DNA from: M55B165 sp051744245
GTDB lineage: Bacteria; Actinomycetota; Humimicrobiia; Humimicrobiales; Humimicrobiaceae
Length of the DNA: 53,803 nt
Direction of reading: 5' to 3'
Assembly (NCBI GenBank): GCA_051744245.1
Contig: JBNJCV010000004.1
Location: 1 to 53,803 of the forward strand
Shown: one piece after another, positions 31,542 to 40,938 of the stretch
Layout of the letters: every line of letters starts with the position of its first letter
Numbering within the stretch: position 1 is the stretch's first letter
Notes under the pieces: generated by a model
Database searches by the model: none
Told to the model about the DNA's origin: nothing
What the model saw: only the letters and a program-made list of their open reading frames with translations
Position numbers and translations under genes: made by a program

Positions 31542-32920
31542 TTTGCCCTTAATTTTACTAATTGTTTAAATTCATTTCCCCTATGCTTGTAATTCTTAAA
31601 CATATCCATGCTAGCGCAAGCAGGCGAGAGTAGGAATACTCCATCTTCCGAAGTTTCCTTAAATCCTATATTAACTGCATTTTCAAGCGTATCTGCCTTG
31701 TAAATTTTAAAGCTACTTTTACTAACCAAGTCAAACAGCCTGTCTTTTGATTCCCCAATCAAAATCAAATGGGCCACCTTTTTCTTCAATATTCTGGCCA
31801 GCTTTGAAAAATCCATGTTTTTGTCCCTGCCCCCCAGTATCAATGTCACATTGCCTCCAAAGTTATTTAAAGCTGCCACAGTAGCATCAGGGTTGGTAGA
31901 CTTGGAATCATTAAAAACATGGATGCCCCTAATCTTACCTAGATATTCTAGCCTGTGCCCCAACGGTTTAAAATCTTTTAAGCTTCCCCCTATATTTTCA
32001 TCTTCTATCCCTGCAAGCTTTGCCGCACCCACACAAGGCAATATATTGGAAATATTATGCCTGCCTTGCAAAGATATTCCTTTTGTATCAATTCTTCCTT
32101 CAAGGTTTTTAAACTTATAATATATTATTCCGCTCTTAAGCCATATACCTGGACCGGTTCTGCTGTTTAAAGAAAATTTTATAACTTCAGGCTTTATTTT
32201 TTTTGATTGTTTTTCTATTCTGCCTTTTATGTTTTCGTCATCATAATTTAACAGGGCAAAATCATTTCTGGTTTGAAACTTAAGCAGGTTAAACTTTAGG
32301 TTTACATATTTTCTCATTGAGCAATGCCTGTCCATATGATCACTGGTAATATTTAAAATTACCGCGATATGCGGGCTAAAACTATTTATCCTTTCGAGCT
32401 GGAAACTGCTAACCTCAATAATCCTAAAGCAATCCCCCATGTTTATAGTATTAATGAGTGGGTTACCTACATTCCCGCATACTAAAGTATTAAATCCAGC
32501 GTCTTTAAAAATTTTTCCAACCAAGTTTACGGCTGTAGTCTTTCCATTGGTTCCGGTTACCGCAATTGTTTTTCTTTTCTGTTTTTTATCCATTAAACTC
32601 CATGACAGCTCTAGTTCACTCCATATGGGTATATTGACTGCCGCCGCTTTTTTTATAATATAATGGCTGCTAGGAACGCCGGGGCTGGTTATTATTAAAT
32701 CTACCTCTTCCAGTAAATGCCCGTTTTTGGCTTCCTTTCCCAGGGCTATATTTAAATTTTTGTACCTAGAAAAATCTTCCCTTAATGCTATATTGGGGTT
32801 ATCGTCAACCGCAATAACCGATTCCGTTTTAGTAACTATATTTTTGATAACCGAAATACCTGTCTTTCCCAATCCGATTACCATTAAGCTCTTGTTTTTT
32901 AAGAAATTTTCTATACTCAT
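31538..32920 (-). CDS. murD: UDP-N-acetylmuramoylalanine--D-glutamate ligase
   Basis: Adds D-Glu to UDP-MurNAc-L-Ala. The Rossmann-like start SLMVIGLGKTGISVIKNI, ITSPGVPSSHYIIK, ATP-binding AVTGTNGKTTAVNLVGKIF, GNVGNPLI, EVSSFQLERI, ILNITSDHMDRH, the FNDSKSTNPDATVAAL motif and LILGGRDKNMDFSKL are present. The ATG at 32920 is preferred. A longer frame back to 32980 runs inside mraY and adds an unrelated cysteine-rich stretch. From 32920 the protein has 460 residues, the normal size. Confidence 0.95.
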   Translation of the reverse strand: MSIENFLKNKSLMVIGLGKTGISVIKNIVTKTESVIAVDDNPNIALREDFSRYKNLNIALGKEAKNGHLLEEVDLIITSPGVPSSHYIIKKAAAVNIPIWSELELSWSLMDKKQKRKTIAVTGTNGKTTAVNLVGKIFKDAGFNTLVCGNVGNPLINTINMGDCFRIIEVSSFQLERINSFSPHIAVILNITSDHMDRHCSMRKYVNLKFNLLKFQTRNDFALLNYDDENIKGRIEKQSKKIKPEVIKFSLNSRTGPGIWLKSGIIYYKFKNLEGRIDTKGISLQGRHNISNILPCVGAAKLAGIEDENIGGSLKDFKPLGHRLEYLGKIRGIHVFNDSKSTNPDATVAALNNFGGNVTLILGGRDKNMDFSKLARILKKKVAHLILIGESKDRLFDLVSKSSFKIYKADTLENAVNIGFKETSEDGVFLLSPACASMDMFKNYKHRGNEFKQLVKLRAK

Positions 32921-32922
32921 GT

Positions 32923-33936
32923 TCAATCTATAAATTTTACATAATAAAGAAAAAAGCCTAGACCAGCAAGCAAAGCACACACTATCCAGAATCTTATTAT
33001 CACCTTAATTTCATCCCACCCCAGCAACTCAAAGTGATGGTGTACCGGTGCCATTTTAAACACCCTTTTCCTAGAAAGCTTAAACCCTACCACCTGGATT
33101 ATCACTGATAACGCTTCTATTACAAATATGCCTCCGATTAAAATCAATAGTATCTCCTGGTTAAGAATAATGGCAACAGAAGCAATTAGACCACCCAAAC
33201 CAAAAGATCCGGTATCCCCCATAAAAATTTCAGCAGGAGCAGTATTCCACCACAGGAAAGCCAGGCTGGCAGCAATAGTCCCCCCGCAGATAACTGCTAT
33301 ATCTATTCCATAATCAACATCTAGTATAGTCCATTCCAAAAATGCAATAAACATAAAGACTCCAAGGACAACTGATGAAGTTCCAGCTGCTAACCCATCT
33401 AAACCATCAGTCAGGTTGACAGCATTGGTTGTTCCCACAATAATTACTACCACCAAAACATAGTACCACAAACCTAGCTCAACTCTCATGTTAGTTAAAG
33501 GTATGCTGAGGCTAGTGCTAAGGTTTACCACAAATATGCCTATTAACATAAAATAGAGGCAAACCAGCACTAACAGGAATATTTTTACCCATCCCCTTAA
33601 TCCCAAGGATTTTTTTACCTTAAGGGACATATAGTCATCTATAAAACCTATTAGGCTGCACATTAAAAAAACTGAAAAAATAAAAATCCCTTCCAGGCTA
33701 AATTCCTCATACCTTAGATATTTAATAATGCTTACTACAGCAAAGGAGACAAAGGCAGAAATAACAAATACTAATCCTCCCATAGTAGGGGTGCCCGCTT
33801 TCAGAGAATGCGTTTTGGGTCCATCAACTCTGATTTTCTCTCCAATATTCCTAGATTTCTGAAGTTTAATAAATAAAGGAGTAAAGATTAACGAGAAAAT
33901 TCCCCCAATTACTATTGATAAAAATATCCAGTTCAT
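32923..33936 (-). CDS. mraY: phospho-N-acetylmuramoyl-pentapeptide transferase MraY
   Basis: Ten-helix membrane enzyme that makes lipid I from UDP-MurNAc-pentapeptide and undecaprenyl phosphate. Catalytic motifs are intact: FIDDYMSLKVKKSLGL (aspartate pair), NAVNLTDGLDGLAAG, MGDTGSFGLGG and the PVHHHFELLGWDE histidine motif. The N-terminal GPKTHSLKAGTPTMGG motif also matches. 337 residues. Its TGA is two bases from the murD ATG. Confidence 0.97.
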   Translation of the reverse strand: MNWIFLSIVIGGIFSLIFTPLFIKLQKSRNIGEKIRVDGPKTHSLKAGTPTMGGLVFVISAFVSFAVVSIIKYLRYEEFSLEGIFIFSVFLMCSLIGFIDDYMSLKVKKSLGLRGWVKIFLLVLVCLYFMLIGIFVVNLSTSLSIPLTNMRVELGLWYYVLVVVIIVGTTNAVNLTDGLDGLAAGTSSVVLGVFMFIAFLEWTILDVDYGIDIAVICGGTIAASLAFLWWNTAPAEIFMGDTGSFGLGGLIASVAIILNQEILLILIGGIFVIEALSVIIQVVGFKLSRKRVFKMAPVHHHFELLGWDEIKVIIRFWIVCALLAGLGFFLYYVKFID

Positions 33937-33948
33937 TTACTATCCAAC

Positions 33949-35349
33949 CTAAATTTTTCTTATAATATCTTCCATTTTATTGGCCCTTGAGCCCTTAACT
34001 AAAATGATATCGCCTTTTTTCAGAATTTTACTTACCTTCCTCATTAATGCAAGTTTATCCTTAAAATAGAATGCATTATCCTCCCTGGTTCCGCCCTCCA
34101 CAAAACCCATGTATGTGTTTTCAGATAATTTGCCAAAAGACAGAAGCAAATCCACTTTCTTTTTCCTAAGGTATGTTCCCATATTATAATGGTAATTGCA
34201 CGAATTTTCCCCTAATTCCAGCATATCACCCAAAATAGCTACTGTCCTGTTTCCCTTTTCTCTATAAATGTTGACCAATATATCTATTGCTTGCATCATT
34301 GATGCTGGGCTGGCATTATAGCAATCATTGATGACCGTTTTACCGTTTTTACTAAAAATATCCAGCCTTTTTTCTGAAATTTCAGGATTTTCAATACCTT
34401 CTTTTATTATATCAATATTCACCTTCAGATGCGTGGCTACAGCTGCCGTCACGCATCCATTGTAAATATTATTATATCCAGGTATCCCTAATTTAATTTT
34501 TGCTAATTTTTTATCATTTTTATAAAAATCAAAAATATATCTACAATTTTTATCAAATCCCATATCAATAAAATTAAAATCCAGGTTATTGTTTCTGCCA
34601 AACCAAATTACATTGCATTTAATATTTTTATAAATAAAATCCGACCACCGGTCGTCCCTATTTAAAAACAATACCCCGCTATTCTCTTCAATTTTGGCAG
34701 CAATTTCGGATTTGGCTAAAGCTATCTCTTCTACGGTTCCTAAAAACTCCAGGTGGGATTCAGAAACATTTGTAATAATCCCTATATCTGTATTTATAAT
34801 TTCAGACAATAGGCTAACTTGATTCTTCCCCCGCATCGCAAGCTCTGCTACAAAATATTCTGTCTCATAGCCTATATTCAGTACAGACTTAGAAACTCCA
34901 ATCTCGTTATTATAATTTTTAGGGGTGAATTGGACATTCCCACCCTTTTTTAATACGCTTATCAATAAATCTTTGGTGGTAGTTTTGCCCACACTTCCAG
35001 TTATGCCTATCGCAACCGGATTTATCATTCTAATATAATGGTAAGCAAGATCTTCTAGAAATTTAAGGCTGTCACTGGCTTCTATTATTAATATATTTCT
35101 ATTTTTTAGAAACTCTTTTATTTTACTGCCATTCTTTTTTTCATAAACAAATCCGCTTGCCCCTTTCTTAACTGCTTCTTTCAGAAAATCATGACCATTA
35201 AAATTTACACCCCTCAACGGGATAAAAAAATCACCCTTGCCCAGGCTCCTGGTATCTGTTGAAATAGAGTATATATAATCGCCGGCATTGCCCGCCACTA
35301 ATTTTGACTTAGTCCAGTTTACCGCTTTCTCAACTTTTATTTTTTCCAC
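33949..35349 (-). CDS. murF: UDP-MurNAc-tripeptide--D-Ala-D-Ala ligase
   Basis: Adds the D-Ala-D-Ala made by Ddl. STDTRSLGKGDFFIPLRGVNFNGHDFL, ATP-binding GITGSVGKTTTKDLL, NYNNEIGVSKSVLNI, ELAMRGKNQVSLLSEI, the INDCYNASPASMMQAI motif and AILGDMLELGENS are all recognisable. 466 residues. It begins with GTG inside the end of murE (20-nt overlap), so translation is probably coupled. Confidence 0.96.
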   Translation of the reverse strand: MEKIKVEKAVNWTKSKLVAGNAGDYIYSISTDTRSLGKGDFFIPLRGVNFNGHDFLKEAVKKGASGFVYEKKNGSKIKEFLKNRNILIIEASDSLKFLEDLAYHYIRMINPVAIGITGSVGKTTTKDLLISVLKKGGNVQFTPKNYNNEIGVSKSVLNIGYETEYFVAELAMRGKNQVSLLSEIINTDIGIITNVSESHLEFLGTVEEIALAKSEIAAKIEENSGVLFLNRDDRWSDFIYKNIKCNVIWFGRNNNLDFNFIDMGFDKNCRYIFDFYKNDKKLAKIKLGIPGYNNIYNGCVTAAVATHLKVNIDIIKEGIENPEISEKRLDIFSKNGKTVINDCYNASPASMMQAIDILVNIYREKGNRTVAILGDMLELGENSCNYHYNMGTYLRKKKVDLLLSFGKLSENTYMGFVEGGTREDNAFYFKDKLALMRKVSKILKKGDIILVKGSRANKMEDIIRKI

Positions 35350-36820
35350 AACTGTCCCACTCCCTTACAATTTCCTGGTCGCTAAAATGTATTCTATAGT
35401 CCTTGAATTCCTGGTAGTCTTCATGGCCCTTACCCGCAATTAACACAATATCTCCACTTTTTGCCATTTCTAAAGCCTCTAAAATAGCTTCCTTTCTGTC
35501 AGTTATTTTTTTATGCCTGTTAGCACCCTTAAATCCAGCCTCGATCATTTCAATAATCGAATCTGGATCTTCGGTCCTGGGATTATCTGAAGTTATAATA
35601 GTATAATCAGAATAGCTATCTGAGATAGACCCCATGACTTCCCTCTTTTCCTTATCCCTGTCTCCACCACAGCCGAAAACAGTGATAATTCTTGACCCTG
35701 GTCTTCTCAACTGCTTACTTGTCCTTAACACATTTAATAGCCCATCAGGTGTATGTGCATAATCTACAATAATATTTATACCTTTGCTACAGCTGATTTT
35801 TTCGAATCTTCCAGGCACTCCTTTCATGGATTCAATGCCATCTTTAATTGCCTGTGTGCTTAAATCAAAATTAAAAGCTGTACCTATTGAAGCCATTATA
35901 TTATAAACATTAAAATGCCCGCATAGAAAAGACCTTATATGCAATTTTTCTGGGCTTTTTTTACTTACTAGGTCAAACTCTATTCCATCAATGCTGTTTT
36001 TGATATTTTCAGCCCAAATATCTGAATTTTTGGGGTTTAAGGAAAAAGTAATCTTGTCCAGGTCAGTTATAGCAGAAATTTTTTTGCCATATTCATCATC
36101 AACATTAATTACCGCAAACCTTCCTCCATATAAATGCCTGTAGCCAGCCATAAATAATTTTTTCTTAGTATAAAAATAATTGTCCATGTTTCTATGGTAA
36201 TCTAGATGGTCCTGCGATAAATTAGTAAACACAAACCCTTCAAAATCCATGAAATCGATCCTATGTAAATCTATAGAATGTGAAGAAACTTCCATACATG
36301 CAAAATCTATTCCCATATCCAAGCTTTGGGAAAAAAAGTTGTTTAATTCAACTGGTCCCGGGGTAGTCCTATCAAATCTAACTGGTTTGTCTGATATATA
36401 TGATTGTACAGTAGTTATAAGGGAACTTTTTATTTTTGCTTTCCTGAGTATAGAATTAATTAAAAAACAGGTGGTAGTTTTCCCATTTGTTCCGGTTACA
36501 CCAATAATTCTTATCTTTTTGCTGGGGTGACAGTAGTAATTTGCTGCAATTAAGGGAAGTTGTTTCCGGCTGTTTCTCACCACTACTTGAGTTATATTCT
36601 CCGGTAGGTCTAATTTTTTCTGGGCCACTACGGCAACAGCCCCATTTCTAATAGCGTCTAATACAAAATCATGTCCATCCTTTTTAAAACCCTTAATTGA
36701 TATAAAAAGACTTTTCTGTTTAATATCATTAGAATTTACTGATACATAACCTATTTCCCGGTCTATGTTCCCATATACTGTTTGAACTTCTACATTTTTT
36801 AATATTTTTTCCAATTTCAT
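35330..36820 (-). CDS. murE: UDP-MurNAc-L-Ala-D-Glu--meso-diaminopimelate ligase
   Basis: Adds the third residue of the stem peptide. VSVNSNDIKQKSLFISIKGFKKDGHDFV, ATP-binding GVTGTNGKTTTCFLI, the UDP-substrate TTPGPVEL, MEVSSHSIDLHRI, FTNLSQDHLDYH, VDYAHTPDGLLNVL and GCGGDRDKEKREVMG are present. The specificity loop reads TSDNPRTEDP: DNPR is the meso-A2pm signature, so the wall is probably DAP-type. 496 residues. A 40-bp gap separates it from ftsI. Confidence 0.96.
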   Translation of the reverse strand: MKLEKILKNVEVQTVYGNIDREIGYVSVNSNDIKQKSLFISIKGFKKDGHDFVLDAIRNGAVAVVAQKKLDLPENITQVVVRNSRKQLPLIAANYYCHPSKKIRIIGVTGTNGKTTTCFLINSILRKAKIKSSLITTVQSYISDKPVRFDRTTPGPVELNNFFSQSLDMGIDFACMEVSSHSIDLHRIDFMDFEGFVFTNLSQDHLDYHRNMDNYFYTKKKLFMAGYRHLYGGRFAVINVDDEYGKKISAITDLDKITFSLNPKNSDIWAENIKNSIDGIEFDLVSKKSPEKLHIRSFLCGHFNVYNIMASIGTAFNFDLSTQAIKDGIESMKGVPGRFEKISCSKGINIIVDYAHTPDGLLNVLRTSKQLRRPGSRIITVFGCGGDRDKEKREVMGSISDSYSDYTIITSDNPRTEDPDSIIEMIEAGFKGANRHKKITDRKEAILEALEMAKSGDIVLIAGKGHEDYQEFKDYRIHFSDQEIVREWDSCGKNKS

Positions 36821-36860
36821 ATTTTTTCAATTCTAATAATATGTTTGTTTTAAATAAAAA

Positions 36861-38591
36861 TCAAAAATTATAACTGCCAGATATTTTAAGCCTTTGCAGA
36901 GAAAATTCCATGAGCTCGCTAAAAACAGGAGCCGCCACTGTTCCGCCCCATATTTCATTTTCTCCCCCTATTGGCTCATCTACTACCACCAGTATTGCCA
37001 CCTCAGGATCTTCATAAGGTCCAAACCCGATAAAGGAAGTCATCACCCTTCCCTCATCATAGCCAGCTCTATTCTCATTAGCTTTTTCTGCTGTTCCTGT
37101 TTTTCCACAAACCTTTACTCCTTCAACCTGGGCCGAGGTTCCAGTCCCATCTTCAACTACAGAAAGCATCATATCTTTCACCTGGCTGCAGGTTTCCTCC
37201 TTTAATACCCTTACTTTCCGGTCCACCTCTTCAAAGGTAACCCTGTCTTCATCTATCCTTACTTCTTTAATTATATTAGGAGTAACCAGGTAACCGCCAT
37301 TAGCAATAGTACCTACCGCCCTCACCAACTGTATGGGAGTAACTGAGATGTTTTGGCCTATGGCCAAAGCTCCGATAGCTGATTTTGGCCAACTTTTATA
37401 ATCATAAAAAAGGCCCGGTTCTTCCCCGGTTAAATCTACACCTGTTAACTCTCCAAAACCAAACTCTTTAATGCTTTCCCAAAATAATTTTTCTCCCATG
37501 CTAAGGGCTACGGTAACAGCACCCACATTGCTTGAGTGCTGGATAATTTCCTTTGTACTGTAGTCAACATTAGACCTCCTGAATATTTCCCTTATTTCCC
37601 TGTCACCGACTTGTGTCCTATAGGGCAAGTGAAACATCTGGTTGCTTGACACACAATTATTATCCAGGGCAGAAGCAACATTTATAATTTTAAAAGTAGA
37701 GCCTGGTTCATAAGTAAAAGAAACACCCAGGGATTTATATAATTCCGAATCAAAATCTTCATAATTATTAAGATTAAAGCCAGGATAATCAGCTAGTGCA
37801 TAGATTTCCCCATTCTTGGGATTCATAACGACAGCAATGCCATGCTTGGCACTAAATTCATTTACTACTTCTTCAAGTTTTTTCTCTGCAATAAATTGTA
37901 TCTGAGAGTCAATAGTTATAACAATATCGTCCCCGTTAACAGGTTCAACATATTTTTGGGAATTCCCTGGAATTACATTGCCGAAAACATCCTTTTCAGC
38001 CACTACTTTACCATCAACTCCCCGTAAGTATTTTTCGTATTGTAATTCTATTCCTGACAACCCCTTATTATCCATTCCAGTAAATCCAATCACGGATGCA
38101 GCTAAACTATCCTGAGGATAAAACCTTTTAGACTCGTTTTTCACATAAATTCCTGGTAAGTTAATATCCATTATTTTTTGGGCAATTTCAGCATCAACTT
38201 TTCTTTTAATATAAACAAAACCTAATTCCTTGTTTTTTAATTTCTTTGCAATTTCATTGACATCAACATCAAGTATTTCAGCTAAAATTTTTGCCTCATC
38301 ATCGGGATTTACCACGCTTTGGGGGTTCGCGTATACTGTTCTTTCTATTAAGCTAATGGCAAGCTCATTGCCATTCCTGTCAAATATTTTCCCCCTTTTT
38401 GAATTTAAGATTGATTCATCTATATGTTGATATTGGGCATCATTCTTATATTTTGAGGCGTAAATATACTGGATGTTAACCAGCTTGTAAGATATTAAAG
38501 AAAAGGCTATCAAAAACAAAATAAACAGGAAATAAATTCTTTTCCTGTTTACCTTATCATTTTTTTTCCTTATCATTTGTTTGCTTTTCAC
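36861..38591 (-). CDS. ftsI: division transpeptidase FtsI (class B PBP)
   Basis: Septal cross-linking transpeptidase, partner of FtsW. It has one N-terminal transmembrane helix (about residues 18-38), a PBP dimer domain beginning KRGKIFDRNGNELA, and a transpeptidase domain with active-site motifs STFK (within YEPGSTFKIIN), SSN (HSSNVGAV) and KTGT (VCGKTGTAEK). No PASTA repeats follow the transpeptidase domain, unlike many Gram-positive division PBPs. Length is 576 residues. It appears to start with GTG; an ATG five codons later is possible and neither has a strong Shine-Dalgarno. Confidence 0.94.
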   Translation of the reverse strand: MKSKQMIRKKNDKVNRKRIYFLFILFLIAFSLISYKLVNIQYIYASKYKNDAQYQHIDESILNSKRGKIFDRNGNELAISLIERTVYANPQSVVNPDDEAKILAEILDVDVNEIAKKLKNKELGFVYIKRKVDAEIAQKIMDINLPGIYVKNESKRFYPQDSLAASVIGFTGMDNKGLSGIELQYEKYLRGVDGKVVAEKDVFGNVIPGNSQKYVEPVNGDDIVITIDSQIQFIAEKKLEEVVNEFSAKHGIAVVMNPKNGEIYALADYPGFNLNNYEDFDSELYKSLGVSFTYEPGSTFKIINVASALDNNCVSSNQMFHLPYRTQVGDREIREIFRRSNVDYSTKEIIQHSSNVGAVTVALSMGEKLFWESIKEFGFGELTGVDLTGEEPGLFYDYKSWPKSAIGALAIGQNISVTPIQLVRAVGTIANGGYLVTPNIIKEVRIDEDRVTFEEVDRKVRVLKEETCSQVKDMMLSVVEDGTGTSAQVEGVKVCGKTGTAEKANENRAGYDEGRVMTSFIGFGPYEDPEVAILVVVDEPIGGENEIWGGTVAAPVFSELMEFSLQRLKISGSYNF

Positions 38592-38598
38592 ATTTTAA

Positions 38599-39123
38599 TT
38601 AGGGTATAAAAAATGTTAATACGCTTTCGGAGACAACCATAATTATATCCTGCACATAATATATGGTTCCCAAGAAATTATTATAATTATCTCTTATTTC
38701 TATTGAACTATTGGCAATATATTCTTGAACCTTTCCGTCATTTTCTAAATTTTTCCTAGGTACTTCGATAACATTGACCTCATCAGCAATTTCCATTTCT
38801 TCACTTTCTGAAACTGCAGTTAAGACCCTGGATGGGGACTTTAGTTCTGAAATTTTTAAAAACAGCCTGTCATTCCTCTCCTCTTCCAGGGAAACCATCT
38901 CATTTAATTGGTATATTTCCTTATTGTAATTTATGCTTTGAATCTTTAACCCCACATTAAGCAAAATAGCCAGAAATACCATAAGAATAGCTGCAATTAT
39001 AATATAAAACAAAGCACCGTTAGAATAGATAATATGCTCTTCTGTCGCCTTTCTTTTGCCAGTGTCTACTAAATATAGAAGAGGATATTTTTTATTTATT
39101 TTTTTCTGCTCTGCTAAATTCAT
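38599..39123 (-). CDS. ftsL: FtsL-like divisome protein
   Basis: 174-residue bitopic protein. It has a charged cytoplasmic N-terminus of about 35 residues, one transmembrane helix (about 36-58), and then a heptad coiled coil (INYNKEIYQLNEMVSLEEERNDRLFLKISEL) ending near LKSPSRVLTAV, the usual end point of FtsL-type coils. A further acidic tail of 70 residues is longer than in classic FtsL. The assignment rests on topology and the position between rsmH and ftsI, since FtsL sequences are poorly conserved. Confidence 0.8.
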   Translation of the reverse strand: MNLAEQKKINKKYPLLYLVDTGKRKATEEHIIYSNGALFYIIIAAILMVFLAILLNVGLKIQSINYNKEIYQLNEMVSLEEERNDRLFLKISELKSPSRVLTAVSESEEMEIADEVNVIEVPRKNLENDGKVQEYIANSSIEIRDNYNNFLGTIYYVQDIIMVVSESVLTFFIP

Positions 39124-39126
39124 TTT

Positions 39127-40077
39127 TTAAACAATCTTTTTAATTGCCCTCAATTTTGCGCTTTTTGATCTTGGGTTTTTTCTAACTTCTTTTTCGGTTG
39201 CCCTAACCGGTTTTTTGGTTAGTATAATCGCTTCCTTCTTAGCACCACACCTGCAAACGGGAAAATCTGGGGGGCACGTACATTGCCCGGAAAAAGTTAG
39301 AAATTTATCCTTTACTATCCTGTCTTCAAGGGAATGGTAAGAAATTATTGCCATCCTCCCCCCTTTCTTTAGCACATCAAACCCATCCATTATCCCTTTT
39401 TTTAAATTATCCAGTTCTTTGTTAACTTCTATCCTTATTGCCTGAAATATCCTTTTTGCGGGGTGCCCCCCCTTATATTTATATTTGCCGGGTATTGAAT
39501 TTTTTATTATATCCACCAATCTCCCAGTATCGCTTATCTTTTCAACTTCTCTTTCTTTTAATATGTTCTTTACAATATTTTTGGACCACCTTTCTTGACC
39601 ATATTCAAAGAAAATCCTCAACAGCTCGCTCTCAGGATATTCATTTATAACCTTAAAAGCACTTAATCCCTCTTCGTTGCTAAACCTCATATCTAACTTT
39701 TCTTTTCTCATATAACTAAAACCTTTTTTTGACCTTTCAATTTGAAAAGAAGACAATCCTAAATCTAATAAAATTTTGTCCACTTTTCTGATACCTTCTT
39801 TCCACAGTATCGCTTTTATATTAGAAAAGTTATCCTTTTTCAAAATTACATTTTCTTTGTACCCTCTTAGTTTTCTGGCGGCGGTGCTTAAAGCCTTACT
39901 ATAAAGATCTACTCCAATTATCTTGCCTGTGGGGGCAATGACTTTAATTATTGCTAATGAATGGCCAGCACCGCCAAGTGTACCGTCAAATACCAAATCG
40001 CCCTGTTTTAAACTTAAATAATATAGAACCTCCCTTAAAAGTACCGGTTTATGAAAATTTTTATTCTCATATTCCAT
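39127..40077 (-). CDS. rsmH: 16S rRNA (cytosine1402-N4)-methyltransferase
   Basis: SAM-dependent methyltransferase (formerly MraW) that modifies C1402 in the ribosomal P site. HKPVLLREVLYYLS at the N-terminus, SAM-binding VFDGTLGGAGHSLAII, GVDLYSKAL, ILLDLGLSSFQIE, RKEKLDMRFS, HPAKRIFQAIRIEVNKEL and ISYHSLEDRIVKDKF are intact. The C-terminal CTCPPDFPVCRCGAK cysteine segment and NPRSKSAKLRAIKK complete it. 316 residues; follows mraZ by 8 bp. Confidence 0.97.
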   Translation of the reverse strand: MEYENKNFHKPVLLREVLYYLSLKQGDLVFDGTLGGAGHSLAIIKVIAPTGKIIGVDLYSKALSTAARKLRGYKENVILKKDNFSNIKAILWKEGIRKVDKILLDLGLSSFQIERSKKGFSYMRKEKLDMRFSNEEGLSAFKVINEYPESELLRIFFEYGQERWSKNIVKNILKEREVEKISDTGRLVDIIKNSIPGKYKYKGGHPAKRIFQAIRIEVNKELDNLKKGIMDGFDVLKKGGRMAIISYHSLEDRIVKDKFLTFSGQCTCPPDFPVCRCGAKKEAIILTKKPVRATEKEVRKNPRSKSAKLRAIKKIV

Positions 40078-40085
40078 AAAACAAT

Positions 40086-40520
40086 TTAAAAACCTAGCTC
40101 CTCAAATGTCTTTTCCCTTCCCATAAATTGGCCGTCAGCATCTTCATAATATTTGTTCCAATTCTCCTTAGGCCATATCTCTGCCCTATCTGACACTCCA
40201 ACCAAGACAATATCTTTTTTAAAGCCTGAAAAATCAATAAGATTCTGCGGTATTTTAACTCTTCCTTGCTGATCCATCTTCTCTTCGCTAGCAGAAGAGA
40301 AAAACCATCTTGCAAATTTCTGCGAATTTTTCTTAGTAATAGGAATGGATAATATTCTTTCTTGTAGTTTCTTCCAACCATCTACGGAAAATAAAAAAAG
40401 GCACCTCTCATCAAAACCCTTTGATACTACGATGCCTTTTATCAGGTCTTCCCTAAATTTAGAAGGAACAAAAATCCTTCCTTTTTTATCAATTACCCTA
40501 TGGTATTCCCCTAAAAACAT
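40086..40520 (-). CDS. mraZ: transcriptional regulator MraZ
   Basis: Two SpoVT-AbrB-like DNA-binding repeats. The first starts FLGEYHRVIDKKGRIFVPSKFRE, and the second is at about residues 74-125 (SASEEKMDQQGRVKIPQNLIDF). MraZ binds tandem repeats upstream of its own gene and regulates the mra cluster. Four such repeats are present just upstream. 144 residues; ATG at 40520 with a GGTGG ribosome site. Confidence 0.95.
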   Translation of the reverse strand: MFLGEYHRVIDKKGRIFVPSKFREDLIKGIVVSKGFDERCLFLFSVDGWKKLQERILSIPITKKNSQKFARWFFSSASEEKMDQQGRVKIPQNLIDFSGFKKDIVLVGVSDRAEIWPKENWNKYYEDADGQFMGREKTFEELGF

Positions 40521-40555
40521 TTTCTACACCACCAATAGTTAAAAAAGGTGGTAAA

Positions 40556-40597
40556 ATTATACACTTACGCTCCATTTCCCACCACTTCACACCATTA
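40556..40597 (-). promoter_or_regulatory. mra promoter with four MraZ boxes
   Basis: On the minus strand a consensus TATAAT lies at 40561-40556. Immediately upstream, four related elements are spaced exactly 10 bp apart: AATGG (40597-40592), GAAGTGG (40588-40582), GAAATGG (40578-40572) and AAGTG (40566-40562). This matches the AAAGTGG-N3 direct-repeat operators known for MraZ, one per helical turn. They cover the -35 region and reach the -10, so bound MraZ would block or remodel the promoter. Confidence 0.75.
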
Positions 40598-40682
40598 AGA
40601 TAGCATACTAGACCATTTTTGTCTACTTTTTTTTAAAAATTGTTTAAATATTATGCAAGAGTAGTATTAATAGAATGTGAGC

Positions 40683-40928
40683 CTACTTGCCATCTCTGTC
40701 CAAGCTCTTAGTAATGAGCTTGCCGTCTTCAGACCTGGTTAACTCTTCTACTTTTTTTTCAGCATCGTTTAACTTTTTCAAACAAAAAGAAGAAAGCTTT
40801 ATACCTTCCTCAAACTTTTCCATAGCCTCTTCCAGGGATATATTCTCCATTTCTAAGTCTTTTACTATATTCTCCAGATTTGTAACAGCTTCTTCAAAAT
40901 TTAAATCTTTTTTTTGTTTATCCTCCAT
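40683..40928 (-). CDS. xseB: exodeoxyribonuclease VII small subunit
   Basis: 81-residue helical subunit that binds XseA. The family pattern is LNFEEAVTNLENIVKDLEMENISLEEAMEKFEEGIKLSSFCLKKLNDAEKKVEEL, covering almost the whole chain. It follows xseA by 10 bp and precedes the mraZ promoter region. No other function is likely. Confidence 0.95.
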   Translation of the reverse strand: MEDKQKKDLNFEEAVTNLENIVKDLEMENISLEEAMEKFEEGIKLSSFCLKKLNDAEKKVEELTRSEDGKLITKSLDRDGK

Positions 40929-40938
40929 ACCCTTACCC

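Noticed and set aside
32921..32980. N-terminal extension of murD
   Set aside because: The 20 extra residues read the other frame of the mraY 3' end and have no MurD similarity. The ATG at 32920 gives the normal start.
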